The notes beneath the pieces were generated by a model. It was not told where the DNA came from, ran no database searches, and saw only the letters and a program-made list of their open reading frames with translations. Positions 36,911 through 45,524 of a stretch of DNA of 64,000 bases are shown here, piece after piece. Made by a program: the position numbers and the translations under genes. Position 1 is the first letter of the stretch. Each line of letters begins with the position of its first letter. Source of the DNA: Cryptosporangium aurantiacum (GTDB lineage: Bacteria > Actinomycetota > Actinomycetes > Mycobacteriales > Cryptosporangiaceae); contig NZ_FRCS01000003.1 in assembly GCF_900143005.1 (NCBI RefSeq), positions 682,001 to 746,000 of the forward strand. The letters run 5' to 3'.

Positions 36911-37762
36911 GTCGAGTGTGTCCGCGAGCTTCTCGAGATACTCGGTCGTCGCCCCGGGCTCCAGGGCCGCGGACCGGATCTCGGCGAAGATCTTCTTGTA
37001 GACCTCGACGTCGGCGACCGCGTCGAGCTGTTGCACCGCGGCGTCGTTCTCCAGGTAGACGATTCCTGGTTCGTCGCCGGGGAAGTCGAAGATGCTGATC
37101 AGGCTGCTCATGCCCGGGTGCGGACCGTCGGCGAACCGCAGCAGGCGGATCTCGACGTTCGGGCGTTGGCTCATCGCCACCAAATGGGTGATCTGCGCCC
37201 GCCGCTGCTCCTGGGTGCCCCAGTGGTACAGCAGCGAGGCCTCGGTCAGTACCGCGACGAGTTCGACCCCGGGTCCGTCGTCGCTCGGCTCGAGCACCTG
37301 CTGACGCCGCTGGCGGGCCTCCAGCGCCCGGGCGCGCCACTGTGCCGACTTGGTCCCGACGTGCATGTGCGCCTCGGTGTAGGCGGTGGTCTGGAGCAGG
37401 CCGGGCAGGATCAGCGGCATGTAGAGGGAGATGCGGACGGCGTCCGACTCGAAGCCGGCGTACTCGCCGTCCTCGAACACGTCGCTGTACTCGCGCCACC
37501 AGGACCGGCCGCGGGCGAGCATCGCGAGCGCCTCCAGGTCCTCACGATCGGCGTCCGGCACCCCGTAGATCCGCAGCAGGTCGCGGACGTCGCTCATCTC
37601 GGGGCGCTTCCAGACGTTCGCCTCGAACCGCCCCACCTTGCCGCGGCCCCAGTTCAGCTTGTCGCAAACCTGATTGGCGGTGTAGCCGTTCTCCACCCGC
37701 AGTTCGACCAGTCGGCGAGCCAACCGTCGTTTAGCGACGGTGGCGCCGTACGTGGTTCTCAC
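36908..37762 (-). CDS. XRE-family regulator with DUF5753 domain
   Basis: A 284-aa protein. An N-terminal helix-turn-helix (residues about 12-65; RLVELRVENGYTANQVCDKL and WGRGKVGRFEANVWKRP) is followed by the DUF5753 domain (about 95-275; YMPLILPGLLQTTAYTEAHM, LYHWGTQEQRRAQITHL, GIVYLEND). Such regulators are normally partnered with DUF397 proteins, here copy b 66 bases upstream on the same strand. GTG at 37762 is preceded by GGAGGAG. Confidence 0.9.
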   Translation of the reverse strand: MRTTYGATVAKRRLARRLVELRVENGYTANQVCDKLNWGRGKVGRFEANVWKRPEMSDVRDLLRIYGVPDADREDLEALAMLARGRSWWREYSDVFEDGEYAGFESDAVRISLYMPLILPGLLQTTAYTEAHMHVGTKSAQWRARALEARQRRQQVLEPSDDGPGVELVAVLTEASLLYHWGTQEQRRAQITHLVAMSQRPNVEIRLLRFADGPHPGMSSLISIFDFPGDEPGIVYLENDAAVQQLDAVADVEVYKKIFAEIRSAALEPGATTEYLEKLADTLD

Positions 37763-37828
37763 TCCGCTCCTCCACAGGTCAGCATCGCGCGCTCACCGGG
37801 GGTTACTGCCGTGTTGTTGTCGGGTCGG

Positions 37829-38071
37829 TCAGACCGCGTCGTCGAACTCGCCGTTCCGCACTCCGTCGACGAAGCACTCCCACTCGAACTGGTCGTAGAC
37901 CAGCACCCGCTCATCCGGGTCCCCGGCGACCCGCATCAACACCCACCGTTCACCGATGGCCTCGGTGAACGCCACCTCGATCGACCCGTCACCGGCGCCC
38001 GAGCGCTGCCAGTTCTGCGCAGCGACGTCGATACGCAGATCATGCACTGTGGGCTTTCTCGGTACGGACAC
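37829..38071 (-). CDS. DUF397 protein (copy b)
   Basis: An 80-aa protein from GTG at 38071 (a shorter start at 38047 is possible; a longer frame to 38152 overlaps the methyltransferase). The pattern matches DUF397, with NWQRSGAGDGSIEVAF, RVAGDPDERVLVYDQFEWECF and VRNGEFDD, though the family Cys is replaced by Ile-Glu (SIEVAF). It lies 10 bases after the methyltransferase b stop and 66 bases before the XRE gene. Confidence 0.75.
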   Translation of the reverse strand: MSVPRKPTVHDLRIDVAAQNWQRSGAGDGSIEVAFTEAIGERWVLMRVAGDPDERVLVYDQFEWECFVDGVRNGEFDDAV

Positions 38072-38081
38072 GCTATTCAGG

Positions 38082-38903
38082 CTATCGCTCGTCACTCGGC
38101 TTGCGCGCAACAGCCGCGTACCACCAACGTGATCCGTCGTCGTCCGCCGCAACCGGGTCCTCCGCGCCCCACTGTCCGATGTGCGCCACGGCCGGCTCCG
38201 CGCCGGGGTAGGGCGGGACGATCTCCAGGCCGTCCAGGAAGCGGCTGAACTCCTCCAGGCTCCGCTCGACGGCCGGCGTCGGTGTCTTGGCGAGGCCGGC
38301 CAGCATCGCGTCCCGGATCCGGGCGGACTGCTTGTCGGCGGTCGGCGCGGAGATCGCGAGGTACGAGCCGGGCGGAACCGCGTCGACGTAACGCCGCACG
38401 AGGCCCCAGGGGTCGTCCTTGTCCAGCACGAAGTGGGTGATCGCCACCATGAGCAGCCCGACCGGCTGGTCGAAGTCGATCAGCGCACGGGTTTCCGGAG
38501 CCGTCAGCACCCGTTCGGCGTCCCGGACGTCCGCCTCGAGGACATCGGTGCCGGCCTCGTCGGCCAGCAAGGTCCTCCCGCGCTCAATCACCATGGGGTC
38601 GATGTCGACGTAGACCACGCGGCCGTCCGGGCGTAGCTCACGCACCACCTCATGGGTGTGGCGCTGGGTCGGTAACCCGGCGCCGAGATCGATGAACTGG
38701 TTGATGTTCCACTCGCCGGCCATGCGCGCGACCGCACGCTGGAGGAAACCACGGTTCGCCCAGGCTCCCTGCCGCATCTCCGGGAGGACCGTGAGCATCT
38801 GCTCGACGGTCGCCCGATCGACGGCGGTGTTCGCCGTCCCACCGAGTAAGTAGTCGTACATCCCGGCCGCGAAGGGACGATCGGGCGCCGTTGCCTCATT
38901 CAT
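38082..38903 (-). CDS. SAM-dependent methyltransferase, DUF574 family (copy b)
   Basis: A 273-aa paralogue of the protein at 35980: AGMYDYLLGGTANTAVDRAT, the SAM site FIDLGAGLPTQRHTHEV, VVYVDIDPMVIERG, MVAITHFVLDKDDP. ATG at 38903 has GGAGA six bases upstream. It is the first gene of a three-gene minus-strand run (methyltransferase-DUF397-XRE). Divergence between the two copies is large, so they are not a recent duplication. Confidence 0.87.
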   Translation of the reverse strand: MNEATAPDRPFAAGMYDYLLGGTANTAVDRATVEQMLTVLPEMRQGAWANRGFLQRAVARMAGEWNINQFIDLGAGLPTQRHTHEVVRELRPDGRVVYVDIDPMVIERGRTLLADEAGTDVLEADVRDAERVLTAPETRALIDFDQPVGLLMVAITHFVLDKDDPWGLVRRYVDAVPPGSYLAISAPTADKQSARIRDAMLAGLAKTPTPAVERSLEEFSRFLDGLEIVPPYPGAEPAVAHIGQWGAEDPVAADDDGSRWWYAAVARKPSDER

Positions 38904-39024
38904 CGGCGTCTCCACAGGACAGAGGATCGGGTCATCCCAGCAGTCTGTCATCCGAGTGGGACAGGTCACATCCGTCGGGCCGCCAAGGATGCTCCCCGGG
39001 GCGGACGGCCGTGACCAGGGAGGG

Positions 39025-39037
39025 TAAAGAGTCTTTA
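39025..39037. promoter_or_regulatory. TAAAGA-G-TCTTTA dyad in AT-rich promoter region
   Basis: A perfect 6-bp inverted repeat lies 92 bases before the metalloprotease start, in a short AT-rich island (39024-39058) between divergent genes. It is a candidate operator or promoter element; no confident -10/-35 pair is claimed. Confidence 0.3.
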
Positions 39038-39128
39038 TGCCTGATTAATGCGTTATGTTCCCTCTGTTCGCCACTGTGCCTCAGTGGGGCGCACCCGGCG
39101 CTACGAACAGGAAACGGGGAACCGGGAC

Positions 39129-41105
39129 ATGACACATCGTCGGATACTGACCGCCCTCGGCACCGCGAGCGCGCTGGCCGGGCTGTTGCTCCTCAGCGGG
39201 CCGACTGCCGCGGTCCCACGCTCCCCTACCGGGCCGCACGCCGCCCAGGAACTGGGCCTGGCGCAGGTGACCAAGGCACAGGCGCCCCACCGCGTCCACG
39301 GCGTGAACCCGTACCTGGGTCTGATGTCCGCGCCGCAGAAGGCCGACTGGGCCTACTGGCGGGCCAAGCTCGCCGCCGACGGCAAACGCCGGGCCGCCGC
39401 GCTGAAGGAGACCCCTGCCACCGATCCGCGGGCGCTCGAGGTGCAGAACACCGAGCCGGTGTTCGTCGACGAGCAGGAGCCGGTCCGCACGCTGGGCGGC
39501 AACGACCGGATCGGCGCCGCGGAAGAACTCGCCCGCTTCGGGACGTCCGGCGGCCGGGCTCCGTCCGCGCGGGTCGTCGGCACGCTCGCCGAGGGACCGG
39601 CCCCGATCCAGTTCGACGCCGGGCCGGAGGACAACGGGTCGATCCGCAAGGCCACGCTCGTCACGCTGCCCGGCCCGCAGACCCGGCGCACGACGACCGC
39701 GAAGATCGGCGACGGACCGCACGGCTCCGGCGGCGACAAGAAGGGCGACTTCGACTTCTACCGGATCAACTCGGCGAAGGCCGGCCAGCGGTTGCTCGTC
39801 GACCTCACCACGCCGGCCAGCGCCGACGCCACCATCCCGAAACTGGACTCGGTCGTCGTCCTCTGGGACAAGACCGGTGACGCGATCGCGCTCAACGACG
39901 ACGACGGCGAGACGCTCGACAGCATGCTGGCCGTGAACATCCCGGCCGACGGCGAGTACTACGTCTCGGTCGGCGCGTACGACTCCCAGATGCCGGAGGA
40001 CCCGTTCAACTCCGGCAGCGGGCCCGGGGTCGGCTCCGAGGGCGCGTACTCGATCACGTTCGGCCTCGACGCGGACGACGTCGACTTCTACCGCCTCGAC
40101 CTGCGTCCGGGGGATGTGCTCGGCGCCTCGGTCTCCGGTTCCGCGCGGGAGATCTCGGTCCGCGATCCCGGCCACCACCTCCGGATCACGTCCCGGCAGG
40201 ATCAATCCGGGATCTACCCGCCCACGTCCCCGCTGCCCGGTGGGGGCAACGCGGTGCTCGCGCACGTCGTCGACGACGGTGGGCCGCACACGATCGCGAT
40301 CAGCAGCGGCGCCGGACGCTACGACCTGACCTTGCAGGTGTACCGGCCGGGGCCGGAGGCACGCGGCGCCAGCACCGTCCAGACGATCTTCCTCGACTTC
40401 GACGGCGCGCAGGTCAACACCCGGATCTGGGGCGGCACCGGGGTGCGGACGCTCAGCCCGTTCCGTGCGTTCCTCGGCCGCTGGGGACTGCGCAGCGAGC
40501 AGGAGAAGGCGGCGATCGACGCGATCGTCCGCAGCGTCCGGGAGAACCTCGAACACGACTTCGGTGGCCGGGTCGCGATCCGGGTGCTGAACAGCCGGGA
40601 CAACCGGGATCCGTGGGGCGAGCCGAACGTCAGCCGGGTCGTCATCGGCGGTACCGCGGACGAGTCCGGGCTCTCCACCGTCGGCATCTCACAGTCCGTC
40701 GACCCGGGCAACTTCGACACCGAGGAGTCCGCGCTCATCCTGCTCGACGAGTTGTCGAACCCGGCGGGCGCGCGCATCACGACGAACCCGTCGCTGGTCG
40801 CGTACTTCGCCACGGAGAGCGACCGGGTCCGGTTCGTCGGACAGGCCGTCGGGAACGCGGTCTCGCACGAGGCGGGCCACTTCTTCGGCAGCTGGCACAC
40901 GGCGGCGTACGACGAGACCGCGGACATCATGGACCAGGGCGGAAACTTCGTGATGCTCTGGGGAGTCGGGCCCGACGGGCACGGCGGAACCGACGATGAC
41001 CTGGACGTCGACTTCGGCAAGGACGTGTTCAACCCCGCTGAGGGCTTCGTGGGCTCGCAGGCCACCGCGGCGAACACCGAATGGGGGCTCTCCGCTCAGC
41101 GATGA
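39129..41105 (+). CDS. Secreted metzincin-type zinc metalloprotease with PPC-like domains
   Basis: A 658-aa exported protein. A signal peptide covers residues 1-28 (LAGLLLLSGPTAA). Two pre-peptidase-like beta domains (about 190-330, DFDFYRINSAKAGQRLLVDL; about 315-425, DVDFYRLDLRPGDVLGA) precede the catalytic region. The zinc site HEAGHFFGSWH (His580) is HExxHxxGxxH, and DIMDQGG downstream resembles a Met-turn. ATG at 39129 gives a clean signal peptide; the upstream in-frame ATG at 39048 does not. The substrate is unknown. Confidence 0.83.
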   Translation: MTHRRILTALGTASALAGLLLLSGPTAAVPRSPTGPHAAQELGLAQVTKAQAPHRVHGVNPYLGLMSAPQKADWAYWRAKLAADGKRRAAALKETPATDPRALEVQNTEPVFVDEQEPVRTLGGNDRIGAAEELARFGTSGGRAPSARVVGTLAEGPAPIQFDAGPEDNGSIRKATLVTLPGPQTRRTTTAKIGDGPHGSGGDKKGDFDFYRINSAKAGQRLLVDLTTPASADATIPKLDSVVVLWDKTGDAIALNDDDGETLDSMLAVNIPADGEYYVSVGAYDSQMPEDPFNSGSGPGVGSEGAYSITFGLDADDVDFYRLDLRPGDVLGASVSGSAREISVRDPGHHLRITSRQDQSGIYPPTSPLPGGGNAVLAHVVDDGGPHTIAISSGAGRYDLTLQVYRPGPEARGASTVQTIFLDFDGAQVNTRIWGGTGVRTLSPFRAFLGRWGLRSEQEKAAIDAIVRSVRENLEHDFGGRVAIRVLNSRDNRDPWGEPNVSRVVIGGTADESGLSTVGISQSVDPGNFDTEESALILLDELSNPAGARITTNPSLVAYFATESDRVRFVGQAVGNAVSHEAGHFFGSWHTAAYDETADIMDQGGNFVMLWGVGPDGHGGTDDDLDVDFGKDVFNPAEGFVGSQATAANTEWGLSAQR

Positions 41106-41122
41106 GCCGTTCGGAGCGGCAA

Positions 41123-41239
41123 TCAGTCGTTCCGGTCGCGGCGCCGCCGCGACCGGAACCAGCCCGCCACGAAGAGCATCAGCACCCCGAACGCCGACAG
41201 GCCTTCCAGCCACGACGTGCCGCCCGACGACCAGTTCAC
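41123..41239 (-). CDS. Small single-span membrane protein (38 aa)
   Basis: A GTG-initiated frame reads MNWSSGGTSWLEGLSAFGVL, then a hydrophobic continuation and a basic tail RSRRRRDRND. It has one predicted membrane helix (about 12-27) and a strongly positive cytoplasmic end. It lies 40 bases downstream of the WD40 kinase on the same strand. It overlaps a 14-bp hairpin at its 3' end, so a non-coding explanation is possible. No homologue was recognised. Confidence 0.45.
   Translation of the reverse strand: MNWSSGGTSWLEGLSAFGVLMLFVAGWFRSRRRRDRND
41129..41159. terminator. Perfect 14-bp stem hairpin after the metalloprotease
   Basis: GTTCCGGTCGCGGC (41129-41142), loop GCC, GCCGCGACCGGAAC (41146-41159). 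It begins 24 bases after the metalloprotease stop and is the likely terminator of that gene. It also encodes the Arg-rich tail of the small opposite-strand protein. Confidence 0.65.
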
Positions 41240-41279
41240 GTGTCCACTCTCGCACCCGGCAGCACCCGGGCACGCCCGG

Positions 41280-44123
41280 TCAGTCGTTGGTGGGCGTCGG
41301 CACCGGCCGGGCGTCCAGGTCCCAGAGGCGGACGACCTTCTCGTCGCCGCCGTCGACCAGCGTCCGGCCGTCCGGGCTGAACGCGACCGCGTCCACGTCC
41401 CCAGGAGCCTTCAGCGGCTGCCCGATCTGCTTGCCGGATGCCACGTCCCACAGGCGGGTCGTGTCGTCGATGCTGGCGGTGGCCAGCGTCCGGCCGTCCG
41501 GGCTGAACGCCAGGCTGTAGATGTTGTCGGTGTGGCCGCGCAGCGCCGACGGGCCGTCGGCCCGCAGCGACCTCGTCTCCACGTCCCAGAGCCGGACGAC
41601 CTTGTCCGAGCCGCCGCCCGCCACCAGCGTGCCGTCCGGGCTGAACGCGACCGAGTCGATGTCGCCCGCCGTCGCCTTCAGCGGATCGCCGATCTGCTTC
41701 TTCGAGGCGACGTCCCAGAGCCGGATCGTGTCGTCCGCGCCGCTGCTGACCACGGTCTTGCCGTCCGGCGAGAACGCGACGCTGTAGACCTCGTCGGTGT
41801 GGCCGGTGAGCCGTGCGATCTCCTTCTGGGACGCGACGTCCCACAGCCGGACCGTGCGGTCACCACCGGAGGAGACGATCGTCCGTCCGTCCGGGGAGAA
41901 CGCCAGCCCGTACGTATCGCCGGCGTGCCCGGTGAGGACGCCGACCTTGGTGCCGGTGTCGGCGTTCCAGAGCCGCACCGCGCCGTCGCCGCCGACCGAA
42001 GCCAGCAGGTTGTTCGTGCTGAATTTGACCCGGTAGACGGTGCCGGTGTGGCCCTTCAGCGGGTCGCCGATCTGGCTGCGGAACTCGGCGTCCCAGAGCC
42101 GCACCGTGCTGTCGCCGCTGCCGGACGCGATCCGGGTCCCGTCCGGGCTGAACGCGACCGCGTTGATCCACTGGGTGTGGCCGGTGAACTTGTGCTGGAC
42201 GGCCGGGGAGGGGCCGATCGCCAGCGGCGTCGCGCTGATGCGCGGGCCCGCGGTGTCGCCGTTCTCGCCGTCGTCGCCGGTGCCGCGGAACCAGTACGCG
42301 CCTGCGCCGATCACCGCGAGCACCAGCAGCACGGCAAGGCCGGCGAGCAGCGGCGTGCGCTTGCGGGCGGGCGGGTCCGGCGGAGCGGCGGGGCGCGCCG
42401 GGCCGTTGCCCGCGGGCGGGTACGGGGCGCCGTAGACCGGGCCGCCGGACGCATTGCCTCGCCACGACGCGTACGGGCTCCCCGAGATCGGGTGCCCCGA
42501 CGCCGGATGCCCGGAGACCGGATGGCCGGAAACGGGGTGACCGGAAACGGGGTGACCCGATACCGGATGACCCGATACCGGGTGGCCGGAGACGGGGTGA
42601 CCGGAGACGGGATACGAGCCGGAGACCGGCGCTGCGCCGGACACCGGGGCCGCGCCGGACACCGGGGCCGCACCGGAGACGGGCGCCGCACCCGAGACCG
42701 GCGCCGCTCCTGAGACGGGCGCCGCACCCGAGACCGGGGTTGCGCCGGGGAGCGGTGGTGCCGACACGACCGGCGGGGCGGACAAGACGGCCGGGGACGT
42801 CCGGTGCCAGTGCTGGACCCGGGTCGGCCCGTCGGTCGTCGCCTCCACCGGCGTCGGCCCGCCCTCGGCGAGCGCCGCCTGGATCCGCCGCGCCCGCTCC
42901 AGGTAGTCCTTGGCCGCGGTCGGCCGCCCCTCCTCCATCATCCCGGCCGCCGACGCGACCAGCGTCGCGGCCAGCCGCTCGGCAGCCGACCGGGTGATCG
43001 GGTGCTGGTCGCCGTAGAGGCCGAGCGCCGACACCGCCACCACGTCCAGCGCCGCCACCGTGTCGAACGCGACCAGCTCGTGCAGCCGCAGCTGCTCGTC
43101 GGCCACCAGCAGCGGCAACAGCTCGTCCCGCGCCTCGACTGCGGTCGGGCGGCCGTGCGGGTCGGGATCCGTGCAGCGCCGCACCAGGCTCGCGACCACC
43201 CGGCCGCGCTCCGGCCCGACCTCGGCGGCCAGCAACTCGTCCAGGTCGGGGCGCAGGCTGTGGCGCAGGTGCGCTTGCAGGTAGGCCAGCGGCGTCTTCT
43301 CCGCCACGTCGTGCGGACGCCGCGCGGTGAGCAGCTCGGCCAGCACCACGCCGAAGCTGAACATGTCCCAGGCCGGGGTCGGGCTGGTGCCCTCGTCCGG
43401 CGGCATGTACGGGATCGTGCCGACCCCACCGGTCGGGTTACCGGTCTGCGGGTCGCGGAGCGTCCCGAGGTCGCCGAGGACGCTGCGCCGGTCCCACCGC
43501 AGGATGTTCGCCGGCTTGACGTCCCGGTGCACGAGGACACCGCGCTGGCCGGTGGGCGTGTGCAGGTGGTGCAGCGCGTCCGCGATGCCGACCAGGTCGA
43601 ACAGGATCTGGTCGGCGGTCAGCCGCGGCGGGTTGGACTTGACCACCTGGTCTTCCAGGTCTTCCCCGCACAGCGGCATGACCTGGACGAGCGCGAGGCA
43701 GACCCCGTCGAACTCGCGACGGAACTCCGGCATCTCGGCCTGCGCGAACACCGGGAGCAGGAACGGGTGGCGCAGCGCGGTCGCGTACCGCTGCTCGCGG
43801 CGCATCCGCTGCAGGACGTCCGGGCGGCCGCGCCGCTCCAGCACGACCCGGATCGCGACCGGGTCACCGGGCTCCCCCGCCTCGGGCAGCGGGTCGAGCA
43901 ACTCGGCGATGAACACCGTGGCCTGCCCGGTGTTCTTGGAGATTCGCTCGCGCAGCAGCACCCGGACGTCCGGCCCGGTGCCGACCGGTAACCGGATCGA
44001 GCGGCCGGTGACCAGCTGGGGCTCGGTGAGCGTCGGGCCGCCCCCACCGCCGCTGACGGGCTCGCCTCCACTGGGGTAGCCGCCGGACGGTGTCTGCCCC
44101 GGGTCGCTCGACCAGCCGCTCAT
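41280..44123 (-). CDS. Membrane Ser/Thr kinase-like protein with WD40 repeats
   Basis: A 947-aa protein. The kinase-like domain (about 45-320) has HRDVKPANIL (His199), DLG at 218-220 in place of DFG, and PPDE at 241-244 in place of APE. The beta-3 VAIK position reads VAIR with Arg92, and no glycine-rich loop is visible. A PVSG repeat linker (about 465-545), a membrane helix (LLAGLAVLLVLAVIGAGAYW) and about seven WD40 repeats (for example LTGHTDEVYSVAFSPDGKTV) follow, forming an external propeller. Either an atypical kinase or a signalling scaffold is possible. Confidence 0.88.
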   Translation of the reverse strand: MSGWSSDPGQTPSGGYPSGGEPVSGGGGGPTLTEPQLVTGRSIRLPVGTGPDVRVLLRERISKNTGQATVFIAELLDPLPEAGEPGDPVAIRVVLERRGRPDVLQRMRREQRYATALRHPFLLPVFAQAEMPEFRREFDGVCLALVQVMPLCGEDLEDQVVKSNPPRLTADQILFDLVGIADALHHLHTPTGQRGVLVHRDVKPANILRWDRRSVLGDLGTLRDPQTGNPTGGVGTIPYMPPDEGTSPTPAWDMFSFGVVLAELLTARRPHDVAEKTPLAYLQAHLRHSLRPDLDELLAAEVGPERGRVVASLVRRCTDPDPHGRPTAVEARDELLPLLVADEQLRLHELVAFDTVAALDVVAVSALGLYGDQHPITRSAAERLAATLVASAAGMMEEGRPTAAKDYLERARRIQAALAEGGPTPVEATTDGPTRVQHWHRTSPAVLSAPPVVSAPPLPGATPVSGAAPVSGAAPVSGAAPVSGAAPVSGAAPVSGAAPVSGSYPVSGHPVSGHPVSGHPVSGHPVSGHPVSGHPVSGHPASGHPISGSPYASWRGNASGGPVYGAPYPPAGNGPARPAAPPDPPARKRTPLLAGLAVLLVLAVIGAGAYWFRGTGDDGENGDTAGPRISATPLAIGPSPAVQHKFTGHTQWINAVAFSPDGTRIASGSGDSTVRLWDAEFRSQIGDPLKGHTGTVYRVKFSTNNLLASVGGDGAVRLWNADTGTKVGVLTGHAGDTYGLAFSPDGRTIVSSGGDRTVRLWDVASQKEIARLTGHTDEVYSVAFSPDGKTVVSSGADDTIRLWDVASKKQIGDPLKATAGDIDSVAFSPDGTLVAGGGSDKVVRLWDVETRSLRADGPSALRGHTDNIYSLAFSPDGRTLATASIDDTTRLWDVASGKQIGQPLKAPGDVDAVAFSPDGRTLVDGGDEKVVRLWDLDARPVPTPTND
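42482..42745 (-). repeat. PVSG coding minisatellite (18-bp and 15-bp units)
   Basis: Inside the kinase linker, one GATPVS and six GAAPVS units (18 bp each) are followed by six GHPVS units and the variants GHPAS and GHPIS (15 bp each). Copies differ mainly at synonymous positions, so the array is old enough to have drifted but is kept in frame. Confidence 0.8.
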
Positions 44124-44318
44124 GGTGGGCTGCGCTCCCCTTCCCCGATCGTTCCGTCAGCCGGGCGTTCCTGCCCAGTCGTCCGCCGCTGGAGTGTATA
44201 GCGCCGGGTCCCGCCGGGATCCGTTCCGAGACGGGTTACCGACAGGGCGCGGCCAGGACGCGCCGGAACCGGGCCGAACTCCCTGGCAGCGTGGCCGCCG
44301 TTCCCTATTGTTCCGGCT

Positions 44319-45476
44319 GTGGAGACCGGGAAACAGCGCCGGTGGATCGCGACCGGCGCCGCCGTCGCGCTGCTCGCCCTGCTCGCCCTGCTCGTCGGCG
44401 TGACGTCCGTCCCCGGCGGCCCGGACGAGGGATCGTTCCTGCGGATGGCCGCTCCGGCAGCCCCGGACGCTCCACGGGAACCGACGGTCCGGATCGCCGC
44501 GGTGGGCGACATCATCCTCGGTTCGACACCCCGGCTGCCGCCCCAGGGTGGCCGCACGTTCTTCGACGACGTCCGCCCCGCGCTGACCGGCGACGTCGTG
44601 TCCGGGAACCTGGAGTCGCCGCTGACCGACCGGTCGTACTCGGCGAAGTGCGCGACCCCGCCCGCGGCGAAGGAGAAGAAGCGGCCGAGCGAGCCCCCGA
44701 ACCGCTGTTTCGCGTTCCGGGTCCCGCCGGGATACGCCCGGTGGATCGCGGACGCCGGCTTCACCGTGATGAACGTCGCCAACAACCACGCACGCGACTA
44801 CGGCAACGCCGGGCTGGACGACACCGTCGGGGCGCTGCGCCGGCATCGTGTCGACCACACCGGGTTCGCCGGGCAGATCACCCGGGCGTCGGTGAACGGC
44901 ATCCGGGTCGCGGTGCTCGGGTTCTCCCCCTACGGCTGGACGAACAGCGTCCTCGACATCCCGGCCGCCGCCGCGCTGGTCCGGCGCGCCGCCGCCGATG
45001 CCGACGTCGTCGTCGTCAACACGCACATCGGCGCGGAGGGGTCGGACGCGACACACGTCCGGCCGGGCCCGGAGAACTTCCTGGGCGAGGAGCGCGGTGA
45101 CCCGATCCGGTTCGCTCACGCGGTGGTGGACGCCGGAGCCGACCTGGTCGTGGGACACAGCCCGCACGTGCTGCGCGGGATGGAGTTTTACCGTGGGCGC
45201 CTGATCGCGTACAGCATGGGAAACTTCGCCGGATACCGGACGCTGTCGACGGCCGGTCCGCTCGGCGTCGGCGCCGTGGTGCGCGTCGAACTGCGCGCGG
45301 ACGGCAGCTGGGTCGGCGGGACGCTGGTCGGCACCCGGATGGTCAACGGGGGGCTGCCCGCCCGCGACCCGGGAAATGAGGCGCTGACGCTGGTTCGGCG
45401 GCTGTCCGCTGCCGACTTCGGCCGCACCGCCGTCCAGGTCGAACCCTCCGGCGCCCTCTCCCCGCCCGGAACCTGA
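44319..45476 (+). CDS. CapA-family (PGA_cap) membrane-anchored metallophosphoesterase-like protein
   Basis: A 385-aa protein with one N-terminal membrane anchor (GAAVALLALLALLVGV) and an external calcineurin-like fold. Metal-ligand motifs are VGDIILGS, NLESPLTD, NVANNHARDYG, VNTHIGAEG and VGHSPHVLRG. Named for poly-gamma-glutamate capsule synthesis, but with no capB or capC nearby, so a different envelope role is likely. GTG at 44319 is the start. The 195 bases to the divergent kinase gene show no clear motif. Confidence 0.87.
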   Translation: METGKQRRWIATGAAVALLALLALLVGVTSVPGGPDEGSFLRMAAPAAPDAPREPTVRIAAVGDIILGSTPRLPPQGGRTFFDDVRPALTGDVVSGNLESPLTDRSYSAKCATPPAAKEKKRPSEPPNRCFAFRVPPGYARWIADAGFTVMNVANNHARDYGNAGLDDTVGALRRHRVDHTGFAGQITRASVNGIRVAVLGFSPYGWTNSVLDIPAAAALVRRAAADADVVVVNTHIGAEGSDATHVRPGPENFLGEERGDPIRFAHAVVDAGADLVVGHSPHVLRGMEFYRGRLIAYSMGNFAGYRTLSTAGPLGVGAVVRVELRADGSWVGGTLVGTRMVNGGLPARDPGNEALTLVRRLSAADFGRTAVQVEPSGALSPPGT

Positions 45477-45477
45477 C

Positions 45478-45524
45478 CGCTGTCAAAACGCTGGTGCTAT
45501 CACGTCTACGATTTGCCACCGCTC
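45478..45524. repeat. 47-bp direct repeat, copy A
   Basis: Identical to copy B (46515-46561) at 44 of 47 positions, including 30 consecutive bases beginning CGCTGTCAAAACGCTGGTGC. It contains the stop codon of the AbiEi-like gene (TAG, minus strand, 45506-45508). Confidence 0.85.

Noticed and set aside
42482-42745. CRISPR-like array from regularly spaced repeats
   Set aside because: Units are contiguous, in frame and protein-coding, with no unique spacers and no cas genes.
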